64,000 nucleotides of DNA, taken from contig JAAYHQ010000039.1 in assembly GCA_012727425.1 (NCBI GenBank), positions 26,163-90,162 of the forward strand. Direction: 5' to 3'. The notes beneath the pieces were generated by a model that was not told the origin of the DNA, did not search any database, and worked only from the letters and a program-made list of their open reading frames with translations. Of the stretch, positions 16,806 through 25,994 are shown one piece after another; positions within the stretch are counted from its first letter, which is position 1, and each line of letters opens with the position of its first letter. This DNA is from Bacillota bacterium. GTDB taxonomy: Bacteria > Bacillota > UBA4882 > UBA10575. The position numbers were made by a program, and so were the translations under genes.

Positions 16806-17722
16806 TGAATACCGAAGGGGATTTTCTCCTTTACCAAGTCAGGTGGTGGAAAATTACGGAAGAAAAGCGACTGAATTTGACTTCTCCCCGCCAAGTTCAG
16901 CAGTTAATGGCCAAGTACCAGGTGGTTCCCAAAAAGGGTTTGGGCCAAAATTTTTTGGCGGATGCCAATATTCTCCGCAAGATTGTGGACGCAGCGGAAC
17001 TGACCGCGGCGGACGTGGTCTTGGAGGTCGGGACCGGGGTTGGCGCGTTAACTACGGCGCTTGCCCAAAGGGCCGGGCAGGTGGTTACGGTGGAAACCGA
17101 CCGTACGCTCGCGCCGCTTCTGGCGGAGGTCCTGGCCGGGCGGGACAATGTGCAGCTGGTGTTTGGTGATATTTTAAAGCATGATCCGGCGGCTTTATTG
17201 CCGGCGACCACGACCGCCCCGAAAGCCGTGGCCAACTTGCCTTACTATATAACCACCCCGATCTTCTTCCACTTGTTGGAAGCCGCTGTGCCGTGGCAAT
17301 GTCTGGTCTTCTTGGTGCAAAAAGAAGTGGCCGACCGGATGGTCGCGCCGCCTGGGAACAAAGCATACGGCGCCCTCTCGGTAATGATCCAGTTGTCTTG
17401 CCATGTTGAACTGGTCGGGATTGTACCGCCGACGGTCTTTATCCCAAGGCCAAAGGTCCGGTCGGCGATTGTTAAACTGATCCCGCGACCAAGGAAGTCT
17501 TCCCCTGATACCGAGGCTTGTCTCTCCCTGCTGGTGCGGGCTGTTTTTTCTTCGCGCCGCAAAAAGCTTCATAATTCCCTCCAGCCGATCTATTCCCAAC
17601 TGGGGGGCGAAGCAAAGGTGATGGCTGCCCTCAAAACCCTGGGGCTTGATCCGGATCAAAGGGGAGAGACCCTTGCGCCGACGGAGTTTTATGCTTTAGC
17701 TGAATACTGTGGAAAGAACTAG
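16805..17722 (+). CDS. rsmA: 16S rRNA dimethyladenosine transferase KsgA/RsmA
   Basis: Dimethylates A1518 and A1519 in 16S rRNA during 30S maturation. The family pattern is clear: KKGLGQNFLADANIL, VLEVGTGVGALTTAL (SAM site), FGDILKH and the catalytic NLPYYITTPI, then VPPTVFIPRPKVRSA. The 305 residues include about 25 extra at the N-terminus before the conserved LTSPRQVQQLM. ATG 16805 is the only standard start in reach, so an internal start cannot be excluded. Gene order YabE-like then ksgA is conserved; the usual rnmV between them is absent here. Confidence 0.97.
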   Translation: MNTEGDFLLYQVRWWKITEEKRLNLTSPRQVQQLMAKYQVVPKKGLGQNFLADANILRKIVDAAELTAADVVLEVGTGVGALTTALAQRAGQVVTVETDRTLAPLLAEVLAGRDNVQLVFGDILKHDPAALLPATTTAPKAVANLPYYITTPIFFHLLEAAVPWQCLVFLVQKEVADRMVAPPGNKAYGALSVMIQLSCHVELVGIVPPTVFIPRPKVRSAIVKLIPRPRKSSPDTEACLSLLVRAVFSSRRKKLHNSLQPIYSQLGGEAKVMAALKTLGLDPDQRGETLAPTEFYALAEYCGKN

Positions 17723-17767
17723 AAAACTAGGCCGAGGACTTAGGGTTTTACTGAAAAGAGGATGAAG

Positions 17768-18238
17768 ATGAACTTTATCAGCCCAAGCAAAGGACGGCTC
17801 AGTTTCAACCAGATGTTCCGGGACCTCCTTGCCTACATTGACGAACACCCCGATGATACCTATAAGATGATTGTCGGCACCGACTCGCAGGAGCGGGTGG
17901 ATGTTTATTATGTGACCGCGGTGATTATCCTGCGGGAAGGGAAGGGTGGACGCTTTTATTACACCAAGGAACGGCAGCGGGGCAAGCTCTCCATGAAGCA
18001 ACGGATCTTTTTGGAGGCGGCCCGCAGTTTAGAGGTGGCTTCCAGGTTGGCCGGGAAGTTTATGGCGGTCGGCAAAACCGATTTAAATATCGAGATCCAC
18101 CTGGATGTGGGGCAACAAGGCAAAACCAAGGAGATCATCCGGGAAGTGGTGGGGATGGTTACCGGCAGCGGGTTTGACGCGCGGATCAAACCCGATTCCT
18201 ACGGCGCTTCCAAGGTGGCCGATAAGTTCACCAAATAA
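17768..18238 (+). CDS. ykuK: YkuK-family RNase H-like protein (DUF458)
   Basis: A 156-residue cytoplasmic protein matching the YkuK/DUF458 family of predicted RNase H-fold nucleases. Conserved acidic stretches IVGTDSQ, IEIHLDVG and IKPDSYGASKVADK are present. Substrate unknown. ATG 17768 lies six bases after AAGAGG; ATG 17762 is the alternative. Lies between ksgA and the recA promoter. Confidence 0.88.
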   Translation: MNFISPSKGRLSFNQMFRDLLAYIDEHPDDTYKMIVGTDSQERVDVYYVTAVIILREGKGGRFYYTKERQRGKLSMKQRIFLEAARSLEVASRLAGKFMAVGKTDLNIEIHLDVGQQGKTKEIIREVVGMVTGSGFDARIKPDSYGASKVADKFTK

Positions 18239-18244
18239 TCGTGA

Positions 18245-18273
18245 TTGACACTTTTGTCCTCTTTTGCTATACT
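18245..18273 (+). promoter_or_regulatory. Sigma-A promoter of recA
   Basis: TTGACA (18245-18250), 17-base spacer, TATACT (18268-18273). The LexA box begins six bases after the -10. Confidence 0.85.
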
Positions 18274-18278
18274 CAAGG

Positions 18279-18292
18279 CGAACAAATGTTTG
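18279..18292 (+). promoter_or_regulatory. LexA (DinR) box of recA
   Basis: CGAACAAATGTTTG matches the Gram-positive SOS box CGAACRNRYGTTYC at 13 of 14 positions. It sits across the predicted recA transcription start, where bound LexA would block initiation. Confidence 0.85.
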
Positions 18293-18305
18293 GGGAGGCA
18301 TAAAG

Positions 18306-19379
18306 ATGGCCGTTGATGAGAGGCAGAAAGCATTGGAGGTGGCGATCCTCCAGATCGAAAAGCAATTTGGCAAGGGTTCGATCATGCGAATGGGGGAAGC
18401 GGACACCAAGATGAACATAGATGTGATTCCAACCGGTGCGATCACTTTAGACTTGGCGCTGGGGGTGGGGGGAATTCCCCGGGGCCGCGTGATTGAGATC
18501 TTCGGACCCGAATCCTCGGGAAAAACCACCGTAGCCTTGCATATGGTGGCGGAAGCACAAAAACTGGGTGGAATTGCCGCTTTCATCGATGCGGAGCACG
18601 CGTTGGACCCTTTATACGCGCGCAAGTTGGGTGTGGATATCGATAATCTTTTGATCTCCCAGCCGGATACGGGGGAGCAAGCGCTGGAGATTGCCGAAGC
18701 GTTGGTCCGGAGTGGCGCGGTTGATGTGGTCGTGGTCGACTCGGTGGCGGCGCTTACGCCCCGGGCGGAGATCGAAGGAGAGATGGGCGATTCCCATGTG
18801 GGTCTGCAGGCCCGGCTGATGTCCCAGGCTTTGCGCAAACTGACCGGGGCGATCAGTAAATCACAGACGGTGGCGATCTTTATCAACCAAATCCGGGAGA
18901 AAGTCGGTGTGATGTTCGGGAACCCGGAAGTCACCCCGGGGGGACGAGCTTTGAAGTTCTACGCCACTATCCGGTTGGACGTCCGGCGCGTTGAGACCCT
19001 GAAACAAGGGGGCGATTTCATCGGGAACCGGACCCGGGTCAAAGTGGTGAAAAACAAGGTGGCCCCACCGTTTAAAGAAGCCGAGTTTGATATTATTTAT
19101 GGGGAAGGGATCTCCAAGGTCGGCTGTATTCTCGATTTGGCCGTGGACAAGGATATTATCAGCAAGAGCGGCTCTTGGTTCTCTTATGGGGAGACCCGTT
19201 TAGGACAAGGACGGGATAATGCCGTTGAGTTTCTGAAGCAGAATCCGGAGATTTTAAACCGGGTTGAGGCTGAAATTTATGACAAATATGGGCTAAAGCG
19301 GCCGGTCAAAAAAGGGGAAGAACCCCAACAAGAGGAAGGAGCTAAGGCGGGGCAACCGGCCAAGAGTAAGCAAAAATGA
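18306..19379 (+). CDS. recA: Recombinase RecA
   Basis: 357-residue DNA strand-exchange ATPase and LexA co-protease. The N-terminus reads [20 protein letters not shown]. The Walker A is [12 protein letters not shown], Walker B is [10 protein letters not shown], and the family run [18 protein letters not shown] (L2 region) and the acidic lysine-containing tail are present. ATG 18306 follows GGGGAGG; upstream codons in frame belong to the promoter/LexA region. recX starts in the stop codon (ATGA), so the inhibitor is made from the same message. Confidence 0.99.
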   Translation: MAVDERQKALEVAILQIEKQFGKGSIMRMGEADTKMNIDVIPTGAITLDLALGVGGIPRGRVIEIFGPESSGKTTVALHMVAEAQKLGGIAAFIDAEHALDPLYARKLGVDIDNLLISQPDTGEQALEIAEALVRSGAVDVVVVDSVAALTPRAEIEGEMGDSHVGLQARLMSQALRKLTGAISKSQTVAIFINQIREKVGVMFGNPEVTPGGRALKFYATIRLDVRRVETLKQGGDFIGNRTRVKVVKNKVAPPFKEAEFDIIYGEGISKVGCILDLAVDKDIISKSGSWFSYGETRLGQGRDNAVEFLKQNPEILNRVEAEIYDKYGLKRPVKKGEEPQQEEGAKAGQPAKSKQK

Positions 19380-19840
19380 GTCCGAAACGACCGGCGCTCA
19401 GTTACGCCTTGACGCTGCTTGGGCGGCGTGATTACTCCATCCGGGAACTGGAGCGCAAACTGGAAGGCAAAGGTTACCAACGGGACGAGATCAGGACGGC
19501 GGTGGCCCGGTTACAAGAATGGCATTATCTCGGTGATGAAACATATCTGCGCCGGCAGATCGATAAGTATCTGGCAGCGAAGAAAAGCCGGTCTTATATC
19601 CGCCAGCGGTTGCAACTGGCCGGGTTGGACCAGCAGATGATCGAGGAGGGGCTGGCCCGTTACTATCCGCCCGCCAAGGAACGGGAGAATGTCCGGTTTT
19701 GGTGGCAAAAATGCTTTGGGGAGGCGGATTTTTCACCCCAAGATAAAAGGGCGGTGATCCGGTGGGCCCGTCGCATGTATGCGGCCGGTTTTCCGGCCGA
19801 GGAGATCCGGCCTTATCTCGACTATGATAAGGAGTCTTGA
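19376..19840 (+). CDS. recX: Regulatory protein RecX
   Basis: 154-residue modulator of RecA filaments. It has repeated three-helix units: [41 protein letters not shown] and the third repeat ending near [14 protein letters not shown]. It starts inside the recA stop codon and shares its SOS control. Confidence 0.93.
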   Translation: MSPKRPALSYALTLLGRRDYSIRELERKLEGKGYQRDEIRTAVARLQEWHYLGDETYLRRQIDKYLAAKKSRSYIRQRLQLAGLDQQMIEEGLARYYPPAKERENVRFWWQKCFGEADFSPQDKRAVIRWARRMYAAGFPAEEIRPYLDYDKES

Positions 19841-19865
19841 CAGCTTTTTTCAAAAAAGATACAAT
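19837..19865 (+). promoter_or_regulatory. Sigma-A promoter of rny
   Basis: TTGACA (19837-19842) overlaps the recX stop; a 17-base spacer containing a TTTTTTCAAAAAA motif leads to TACAAT (19860-19865). Confidence 0.8.
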
Positions 19866-19887
19866 TAAATTTGGAGGAGAACACCAA

Positions 19888-19911
19888 GAAGCCGAGTTCT
19901 TACTCGGCTTC
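19888..19911 (+). other. Hairpin in the rny leader
   Basis: GAAGCCGAGT-tctt-ACTCGGCTTC is a perfect 10-base stem between the rny promoter and the gene. A GGAGGAG precedes it. There is no long T run, so it may be an attenuator, a 5' stabiliser, or a cleavage site. Confidence 0.55.
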
Positions 19912-19943
19912 ATTTAGTATTAGGTTAGTTGATAAAGGAGGTG

Positions 19944-21479
19944 TTGGGTATCGAATTTTGGTTAATTGCCTTGTTGATTCTTCTGGGGTTAGCCGGCGGT
20001 GTTGTTTTTGAAAAGCTTCGAACCGCAATGAATTTGAGGTCAGCCGAAGAAACCGCCAAAATGATATTACAAGAAGCCGAAAGGGAAGCCGAAGCAAAGA
20101 AACGGGAATCCATTCTAGAAGCGAAGGAAGAAGCCCTTCGGATTAAAAATGATTTAGACCGGGAGATCCGGGAGCGACGGAATGAGATCCAGCGGTGGGA
20201 GAAACGGATCGAGCAAAAGGAAGCGAATATCGACCGCAAAATCGAAGCGCTGGAGAAGAAGGAGGATAACCTTAATAAGAAAGAGCTTGAACTGGATAAG
20301 CTCAAGGCCGAACTGCAGGAGTTAAAACAGCAGGAACGGGAAGAACTGGAGAAGATCTCCGGCCTCACCGTCGAGCAGGCGAAAGAGTTCCTCCTGAATG
20401 AATTGAAGAAAGAACTGGCGCAGGAGATGGCGGTACGTGTCCGGGAACACGAGGCGAAGGTCAAGGAGGAAGCCGATAAGAAAGCCCGGGACATCATTGC
20501 CACGGCGATTCAGCGGTATGCGGCCGACCATGTGGCCGAAACCACGGTGTCGGTGGTGGTGTTGCCGAATGATGAGATGAAAGGGCGGATTATTGGCCGG
20601 GAAGGCCGGAATATCCGGGCGTTGGAAACCTTGACCGGAATCGATCTCATTATCGACGATACTCCCGAAGCGGTGATTCTCTCCGGTTTTGACCCGGTGC
20701 GACGGGAGATTGCACGGATTGCTTTGGAACGCTTGATCGCCGATGGCCGGATCCATCCGGCGCGCATCGAGGAGATGGTGGAAAAAGCCCGGAAGGAAGT
20801 GGAAACGGTCATCAAGGAAGAAGGGGAACAAGCCGCTATTGAGGTGGGGATCCCCAATTTGCACCCAGAGCTAATCCGCTTGTTGGGACGGTTGAAATAC
20901 CGGACCAGTTATGGACAGAACGTCTTGAAACATTCGATTGAAGTCGCACATTTGGCCGGGATGATTGCAGCGGAATTAGGGGCCGATGTCAATGTAGCCA
21001 AAAGGGCTGGACTCCTCCATGACATTGGAAAAGCCATTGACCACGAGGTGGAAGGACCTCATGTTACGATTGGGGCTGATCTGGCGAAAAAGTACCGCGA
21101 ATCGGCAGCGGTCATCCACGCCATTGCCGCCCACCACGGCGATATTGAGCCGCATACCGTCGAAGCCGTTTTGGTTCAAGCGGCGGATGCGATCTCCGCG
21201 GCCCGGCCGGGGGCCAGACGTGAGACGCTGGAGAGTTATATCAAACGGTTGGAGCGTTTAGAGAAGATTGCCGACTCCTTTGACGGCGTTGAAAAAGCTT
21301 ATGCTATCCAAGCCGGACGCGAAATCAGGATCATGGTTAAGCCGGAAAAAGTGGATGATACAGCGGCGGCCTTTATTTCGCGGGAAATTGCCAAGAAAAT
21401 TGAGGCAGAATTGGAATACCCCGGACAGATTAAAGTCGTTGTGATCCGCGAGATCAGAGCGGTTGATTATGCAAAATAA
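19944..21479 (+). CDS. rny: Ribonuclease Y
   Basis: Membrane-anchored endoribonuclease that starts mRNA decay. About 511 residues: one N-terminal TM helix ([18 protein letters not shown]), a long coiled coil (to about residue 190), a KH domain ([15 protein letters not shown]), and an HD domain ([24 protein letters not shown]). The start is odd: AAAGGAGGTG occupies 19934-19943, making TTG 19944 only two bases away and TTG 19929 upstream of it; an ATC at 19950 has the ideal spacing. Terminator follows directly. Confidence 0.97.
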   Translation: MGIEFWLIALLILLGLAGGVVFEKLRTAMNLRSAEETAKMILQEAEREAEAKKRESILEAKEEALRIKNDLDREIRERRNEIQRWEKRIEQKEANIDRKIEALEKKEDNLNKKELELDKLKAELQELKQQEREELEKISGLTVEQAKEFLLNELKKELAQEMAVRVREHEAKVKEEADKKARDIIATAIQRYAADHVAETTVSVVVLPNDEMKGRIIGREGRNIRALETLTGIDLIIDDTPEAVILSGFDPVRREIARIALERLIADGRIHPARIEEMVEKARKEVETVIKEEGEQAAIEVGIPNLHPELIRLLGRLKYRTSYGQNVLKHSIEVAHLAGMIAAELGADVNVAKRAGLLHDIGKAIDHEVEGPHVTIGADLAKKYRESAAVIHAIAAHHGDIEPHTVEAVLVQAADAISAARPGARRETLESYIKRLERLEKIADSFDGVEKAYAIQAGREIRIMVKPEKVDDTAAAFISREIAKKIEAELEYPGQIKVVVIREIRAVDYAK

Positions 21480-21480
21480 A

Positions 21481-21515
21481 GGCAGTAAGCCACTGAAGTG
21501 GCTTACTTGCCTTTT
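21481..21515 (+). terminator. Terminator after rny
   Basis: GTAAGCCAC-tgaa-GTGGCTTAC within a longer GGCA/TGCC stem, followed by TTTT. Confidence 0.85.
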
Positions 21516-21541
21516 CATTACTATGAGAGGAATAGTGGGAA

Positions 21542-22075
21542 ATGAAAGGTGTATTTAGTCGGGACGGTGAATCCTTCACTAGCTCCATGAGTTTAATTGT
21601 TTCTTTGCTGATCCGTTACCCGGAGATTGCCACCTTGAAGTTAAACCCCGCTGACTCTAGTTTAATCTTTAGCTTTATTTTTCGGCACAAGTTTGCAGCC
21701 GAAGAAAAAAAGGCTTTTCGGGAAGAATTAAAGATGAGCCTGGAAGCCCTGGCCTTTTTGGACCAGGTTAAACCGGAGATCATCGAACTGTCGTTTAAAA
21801 AACAAGGGGCACTAACTTTTTTGGAGATTAAACGGGATATTGCTTCCTTTTCCCCCGATGAACTTTCATTGGCCATCAAAATCATAAACAGCCACTATGC
21901 AGACAAAGTGGTTAAAGAGGAAGAGGGCGAAACCGGGGAGGAAGATCTTCTTTTTCAAGAAGAAATGATTGCCCACATGTTGGAAGAGTTGAAGGAATTT
22001 CCACAGAAGAATGAGTTAACGGGGATTCGTGAGGAAGGCCGCGTCTTGATTTTCAATCACTCCGACCCCACCTGA
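21542..22075 (+). CDS. Uncharacterised acidic protein between rny and ymdB
   Basis: A 177-residue soluble protein I do not recognise. It has a hydrophobic N-terminal third (SMSLIVSLLIRYPEIATLKL), then K/E-rich helices and a strongly acidic stretch around residues 124-150 (VKEEEGETGEEDLL). It has no Cys and no obvious catalytic motif. GAGAGGA lies upstream of ATG 21542. Position after rny and before ymdB, whose product interacts with RNA-decay factors in Bacillus, hints at RNA turnover, but this is context only. Confidence 0.65.
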   Translation: MKGVFSRDGESFTSSMSLIVSLLIRYPEIATLKLNPADSSLIFSFIFRHKFAAEEKKAFREELKMSLEALAFLDQVKPEIIELSFKKQGALTFLEIKRDIASFSPDELSLAIKIINSHYADKVVKEEEGETGEEDLLFQEEMIAHMLEELKEFPQKNELTGIREEGRVLIFNHSDPT

Positions 22076-22109
22076 ACACAGGGCTGGGCGAGGGGAGGGG
22101 GAGCGTAGT

Positions 22110-22898
22110 TTGAAGATTATATTTTTAGGCGACATTGTGGGCCGGCCGGGACGGAGGCTGGTCAAGGCGCTACTTCCGGAGTTGATTCAGCAGTATGAAC
22201 CGGATTTAACCGTCGTGAACGGGGAGAACGCCGCGGGGGGGTTTGGGCTGACCCTGGAGGTGGCGGATGAACTTTTTCACAGTGGTGTGGACGTGATTAC
22301 CCTGGGTAACCACACCTGGAAACACCGGGAGATCAACCAAGTCTTCGACCGTTACAAACAGGTGTTGCGTCCCGCCAATTATCCGCCGGAGACACCGGGG
22401 GAAAGTGCCGGTTTGTTTGTGGCGAAAAACGGGTACCCAGTTGGAGTCCTTAGTCTAATGGGCCAGGTTTATTTCGAGCCGGTCCTGGATTGCCCCTTCC
22501 GTGTGGCGCAGGAGAAAGTAAGCCTCCTGAAAGAAGAAACCCCCTATATTCTGGTGGATTTTCACGCTGAGGCCACTTCGGAAAAGATCGCCCTTGGTCA
22601 CTATCTTGACGGGGCGGTCTCCGCGGTTCTGGGGACCCATACTCATGTCGCCACCGCCGATGCGCGCGTTTTGCCCGGGGGGACCGGATACATTACCGAT
22701 GTGGGGATGTGTGGACCGGTCGATTCGGTCCTGGGTGTGAAGAAGGAATTGGCAATTCAAAAGTTTATCACAAAGCGACCGGTGAAATTTGAAATTGCAA
22801 AAGGGCCGGTGGAATTGAACGGAGTCTATCTTGAGCTGGACGAAAAGGGACGGACCAAGCGGATTGACCGCATCAGTTACCTTAAAAATTTAAAATAA
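22110..22898 (+). CDS. ymdB: YmdB-family metallophosphoesterase
   Basis: A 262-residue binuclear phosphodiesterase. Metal-site motifs are FLGDIVGRPGRR, NGENAAGGFG, TLGNHTW, DFHAEATSEK and GTHTHVATAD. Bacillus YmdB hydrolyses cyclic nucleotides and affects biofilm and motility gene expression, and can modulate RNase activity. The start is TTG 22110 with an AGGGGAGGGGGAG ribosome-binding site. rny and ymdB are neighbours in many Firmicutes. Confidence 0.95.
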   Translation: MKIIFLGDIVGRPGRRLVKALLPELIQQYEPDLTVVNGENAAGGFGLTLEVADELFHSGVDVITLGNHTWKHREINQVFDRYKQVLRPANYPPETPGESAGLFVAKNGYPVGVLSLMGQVYFEPVLDCPFRVAQEKVSLLKEETPYILVDFHAEATSEKIALGHYLDGAVSAVLGTHTHVATADARVLPGGTGYITDVGMCGPVDSVLGVKKELAIQKFITKRPVKFEIAKGPVELNGVYLELDEKGRTKRIDRISYLKNLK

Positions 22899-22910
22899 GT
22901 GATAAAATTA

Positions 22911-22942
22911 AAAGGAATTTACTGGTCGGCATAAAATATAAT
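22911..22942 (+). promoter_or_regulatory. Possible sigma-H or sigma-A promoter of spoVS
   Basis: AAAGGAATTT (22911-22920) fits a sigma-H -35, the form used by spoVS in Bacillus, but the -10 GAAT is not clear. TATAAT (22937-22942) is a good sigma-A -10 without a matching -35. The choice cannot be settled by eye. Confidence 0.35.
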
Positions 22943-22988
22943 AGATGTAGTTAACAAAGTCGACATGGTTTAGGAGGGGTATAAAGCA

Positions 22989-23249
22989 ATGGAAGTATTA
23001 AAAGTTTCGGCAAAATCAAACCCAAACTCGGTAGCCGGGGCATTAGCTGGAGTCTTACGGGAGAAGGGAGCGGCGGAAATCCAGGCGATAGGTGCTGGTG
23101 CGCTCAATCAGGCGGTAAAAGCGGTGGCCATTGCCCGTGGTTTCGTTGCGCCCAGTGGGATTGATTTGATTTGTATTCCCGCGTTTACAGACATAATGAT
23201 TGAAGGACAAGAACGAACAGCGATTAAGCTAATCGTTGAACCACGCTAG
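22989..23249 (+). CDS. spoVS: Stage V sporulation protein S
   Basis: An 86-residue Alba-fold protein, nearly invariant in spore formers. MEVLKVSAKSNPNSVAGALAG, GAGALNQAVKAVAIARGF and the ending RTAIKLIVEPR are diagnostic. It affects spore coat and cortex formation in Bacillus. TAGGAGGGG lies upstream of ATG 22989. It has its own terminator, so it is probably monocistronic. Confidence 0.97.
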   Translation: MEVLKVSAKSNPNSVAGALAGVLREKGAAEIQAIGAGALNQAVKAVAIARGFVAPSGIDLICIPAFTDIMIEGQERTAIKLIVEPR

Positions 23250-23271
23250 TTCTTATCCGCAACTCCGCTCG

Positions 23272-23303
23272 GGACCTATAAATTTTTATAGGTTCTTTTT
23301 TTT
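23272..23303 (+). terminator. Terminator after spoVS
   Basis: ACCTATAAA-tt-TTTATAGGT followed by a C and a run of eight T. Confidence 0.85.
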
Positions 23304-23343
23304 GTATAAAGCAGCAATCAACCATGAAAAGAGGCAAGGAAAG

Positions 23344-24294
23344 ATGGAAAGGGAGTTTGGACCGGTCTTGGATGGGCACGCCGATACTTTGGTCCGGCTT
23401 GTGGAAGAGGGTGGAAGCCTGGGGCATGCTCCCCACCTCCAGTTGGATCTGTCCCGGTTAAAGAAGGCCGGGGTGGTCCTGCAGGTGCTGGCCGTCTGCG
23501 CCGCCGGGCGGTCGGAGGCCTATGCCTGGGCGCAGCGGGTGATCGCCCGGTGGCGGCAGGAATATGACCGCTGGCGGGAGCAGTTGATCTGGATCCGGTC
23601 ATCGTCTGATTTTGCCGCGTGGCGCGACGGTCAGAAGATCGGGGTGCTTCTGGCCTTGGAAGGACTGGAACCGCTGGAGGGAAAGCTTTCCCGGCTGGAA
23701 GAGTTTTATGAACAGGGGGTGCGGATGCTCTCGCTTACTTGGAACGGGGAGAATGCTTTTGCGTGCGGGGTCGGGGTGCCAAACGATACCGGCCTCACCC
23801 GGTTGGGGAAAGCGGTGGTCAAGATGGCCGAGGAACGGGGGATGATTTTGGACCTGGCGCACCTGGGCCGGAAAAGTTTCTTTGAGCTGATCGAACGGGT
23901 CCGGCAGCCAGTCTGCGTTTCCCACGCCAATGTGGATCCGGTTCATGCGCACCCGCGTAATTTGACGGCGGAACAGATCCGCTTGGTGGCGGCCACCGGG
24001 GGCACGGTGGGGTTGACTTTTTACCCGCCCTTTATCGGGAGCGGGAACGTCAGCAGTACCGCGCTCATCCCCCATCTGGAAGCCCTAATCCAGATTGGGG
24101 GCGAGGATTGTCCGGCTTTGGGCAGTGATTTTGACGGGATTGATTGTAGGCCATCCGATCTGCCCGATGTGACCGGCGTCCCTAATTTTCTTAGGAACTT
24201 GGCTGCCTTTGGATTCGGCCGGGAAACCATCGGGAAGGTGGCCGGGGGCAACTTTGGCCGCTTTCTTGGTACCAAATTCGCGGTAACGCGCTGA
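23344..24294 (+). CDS. Membrane dipeptidase (renal dipeptidase, M19)
   Basis: A 316-residue zinc dipeptidase. M19 metal and active-site motifs occur in order: VLDGHADT (HxD), LALEGLEPLEG (bridging Glu), LDLAHLG, VCVSHANVDPVHAHPRNL and LGSDFDGID. Bacterial members cleave dipeptides, including some with D-residues. ATG 23344 follows CAAGGA and starts just before the conserved core; codons upstream lie in the spoVS terminator. No signal peptide, so probably cytoplasmic. Confidence 0.93.
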   Translation: MEREFGPVLDGHADTLVRLVEEGGSLGHAPHLQLDLSRLKKAGVVLQVLAVCAAGRSEAYAWAQRVIARWRQEYDRWREQLIWIRSSSDFAAWRDGQKIGVLLALEGLEPLEGKLSRLEEFYEQGVRMLSLTWNGENAFACGVGVPNDTGLTRLGKAVVKMAEERGMILDLAHLGRKSFFELIERVRQPVCVSHANVDPVHAHPRNLTAEQIRLVAATGGTVGLTFYPPFIGSGNVSSTALIPHLEALIQIGGEDCPALGSDFDGIDCRPSDLPDVTGVPNFLRNLAAFGFGRETIGKVAGGNFGRFLGTKFAVTR

Positions 24295-24511
24295 AAAAGG
24301 TGTTAAAAAGCCCAGAACACCTATGTCCTACCGGTTTTTACTTGGAGGAGTAACGGGGAAACAACCGAAGATCTAGGTAGTCGTCACGCTGGTGGCCGCC
24401 GCGTCCGTCACGCCGGCGATATTAGCTTTGCGAAGGGAATTCATTTTATATAAATCAACTACAGAAGCAGTAAAGCATCGTTGTAAGGTTCAAAGCACGT
24501 GTTGCAGTTTA
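24295..24511. other. Non-coding stretch before the GNAT gene
   Basis: About 220 bases with no supported gene. AGGTGTT (24298-24304) and AACACCT (24316-24322) form a hairpin. GGAGGAG near 24345 resembles a ribosome-binding site but no good frame follows. CGTCACGC occurs twice (near 24382 and 24409). Confidence 0.3.
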
Positions 24512-24520
24512 TTTGTCGAA
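24512..24520 (+). promoter_or_regulatory. Candidate Spo0A box upstream of the GNAT-spo0A pair
   Basis: TTTGTCGAA is an exact 0A-box match 14 bases before the GNAT start codon and about 600 bases before spo0A. If the two genes share a transcript it could provide Spo0A autoregulation. Confidence 0.45.
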
Positions 24521-24533
24521 GGGGTGGCTGTCC

Positions 24534-25103
24534 ATGCCGAAGCAAGCTGATGCCGTTCGCCTCCGTCCGTTGGTGAAGGAAGATCTTTCCCGGCTGGTCC
24601 GGTGGAATTGTGATCCGGAGGTGGAACGCTTTGTTGATCTAGGCTTACCGCGTGATCTGGCCGCGTGTGTTGCCTGGTGGGAAGAGAACAGACGAAGCAA
24701 GAACATCCGGCTTTTTGCGCTTGAGGATGAAAAGGGGCAGTTGATCGGCGATCTGGAACTGGCCCATATTTGCTGGCGGCGACGCGAGGCGGAACTGCGG
24801 ATCCGGATTGGGGAAAAAAACTATTGGAACAAGGGTTACGGAACGCTGGCTTTGCAACAGATCAAGCGTTATGCCTTTGACGTGCTCGCGCTTGACCGCC
24901 TGTATCTCCGGGTGTACGCCTTTAACACCCGCGCGATCCGTTGCTACCAGAAGCTGGGTTTTAAGAAGAAGGCCGTTCTGAAGCGGAAGGACGACCGGAA
25001 TTGGAAAGATATTTACCTGATGACGGTGGAAAAACCGGTGGCGGAAAGGGAAATGAGAAATAAAGATTTACCTTTTACAGCAGGAAATGGTAAAAGGATG
25101 TAG
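24534..25103 (+). CDS. GNAT-family N-acetyltransferase
   Basis: A 189-residue RimJ/RimL-type acetyltransferase: N-terminal VRLRPLVKEDLSRLVRW, the acetyl-CoA loop region GEKNYWNKGYGTLALQQIKRYAF, and LRVYAFNTRAIRCYQKLGF. The substrate is unknown (ribosomal-protein N-termini or an antibiotic are both possible). ATG 24534 is preferred over TTG 24513 because AAGGGG lies at suitable distance. The downstream spo0A starts 28 bases after its stop. Confidence 0.85.
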   Translation: MPKQADAVRLRPLVKEDLSRLVRWNCDPEVERFVDLGLPRDLAACVAWWEENRRSKNIRLFALEDEKGQLIGDLELAHICWRRREAELRIRIGEKNYWNKGYGTLALQQIKRYAFDVLALDRLYLRVYAFNTRAIRCYQKLGFKKKAVLKRKDDRNWKDIYLMTVEKPVAEREMRNKDLPFTAGNGKRM

Positions 25104-25131
25104 AAAAGAACTGGGGAAAGGAGGGGTGTTT

Positions 25132-25941
25132 TTGGCAGAAGATTGCATTCGGGTCGTGTTGGCTGATAACAACCGAGAGCTCTGTAAAGTGTTGGCCGAA
25201 CATATTAAGCTCCAGGACGATATCGAGCTGGTGGGGATCGCGTATGATGGTTTACAGGCGATTGAACTGATTCAAGCCCACAAACCGGATCTTTTGATTC
25301 TGGACATCACCATGCCTTATTTGGACGGGATTGGCGTGATGGAGCGTTTGGCGGAGATGAACGATGCGCCGCAGGTGATTGTGCTGACCGCTTTTGAACA
25401 GGAGTCAATGGTGCAGCGGTTAATTGCGATAGGTGCGGTCTATTATATGGTTAAGCCCTTTGACACGGCAACACTCTTGGAACGGATCCGCCAATTCGGC
25501 CGCCACCAAGGAAATTATGTCCAGGAGAACCGGAATTATTATAATCCATTGCCCGTATCGGCGAAGAATTTTCCCCGTCAGCAATTGGAGCTGGAAGTGA
25601 CCAAGGTCTTTCATGAAATGGGCGTGCCGGCCCATTTCCGGGGTTATGCGTATCTGCGGGATGCGATCATCATGGCCATCCAAGAGGAGGATATTCTCGG
25701 TAATATCACCAAAAACCTTTATCCGCGGATTGCGGAAAAATACAACTCCACGGCCAGTGGGGTGGAGTCCGCAATTCGGCATACCATTGAGATCGGCTGG
25801 GAGCGGGGTAATTGCGAATCGTTTAAGAAGATGTTTGGGACTGATCAATACCAGACGGATAAAGCACGCTTTCCGACGGCGGCCTCGTTCATCGCCAAAG
25901 TGGCCGACCGGATCCGGCTCCAATTACAGATTTCCGGCTGA
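25132..25941 (+). CDS. spo0A: Sporulation master regulator Spo0A
   Basis: 269 residues. The receiver domain has the acidic pocket VVLADNNREL, phospho-acceptor Asp in LLILDITMPYLDG, Thr in VLTAFEQ and Lys in MVKPFDT. The C-terminal effector domain has HEMGVPAHFRGYAYLRDAI and the recognition helix YNSTASGVESAIRHTIE. The start is TTG 25132, seven bases after AAAGGAGG; upstream in-frame codons precede the ribosome-binding site. A terminator follows. Unlike Bacillus it is not next to spoIVB but lies behind a GNAT gene. Confidence 0.98.
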   Translation: MAEDCIRVVLADNNRELCKVLAEHIKLQDDIELVGIAYDGLQAIELIQAHKPDLLILDITMPYLDGIGVMERLAEMNDAPQVIVLTAFEQESMVQRLIAIGAVYYMVKPFDTATLLERIRQFGRHQGNYVQENRNYYNPLPVSAKNFPRQQLELEVTKVFHEMGVPAHFRGYAYLRDAIIMAIQEEDILGNITKNLYPRIAEKYNSTASGVESAIRHTIEIGWERGNCESFKKMFGTDQYQTDKARFPTAASFIAKVADRIRLQLQISG

Positions 25942-25994
25942 GACCAGTAGTTATTATTTATTTTATACATACAGCGCCTCTTTTTCCATAAAAC

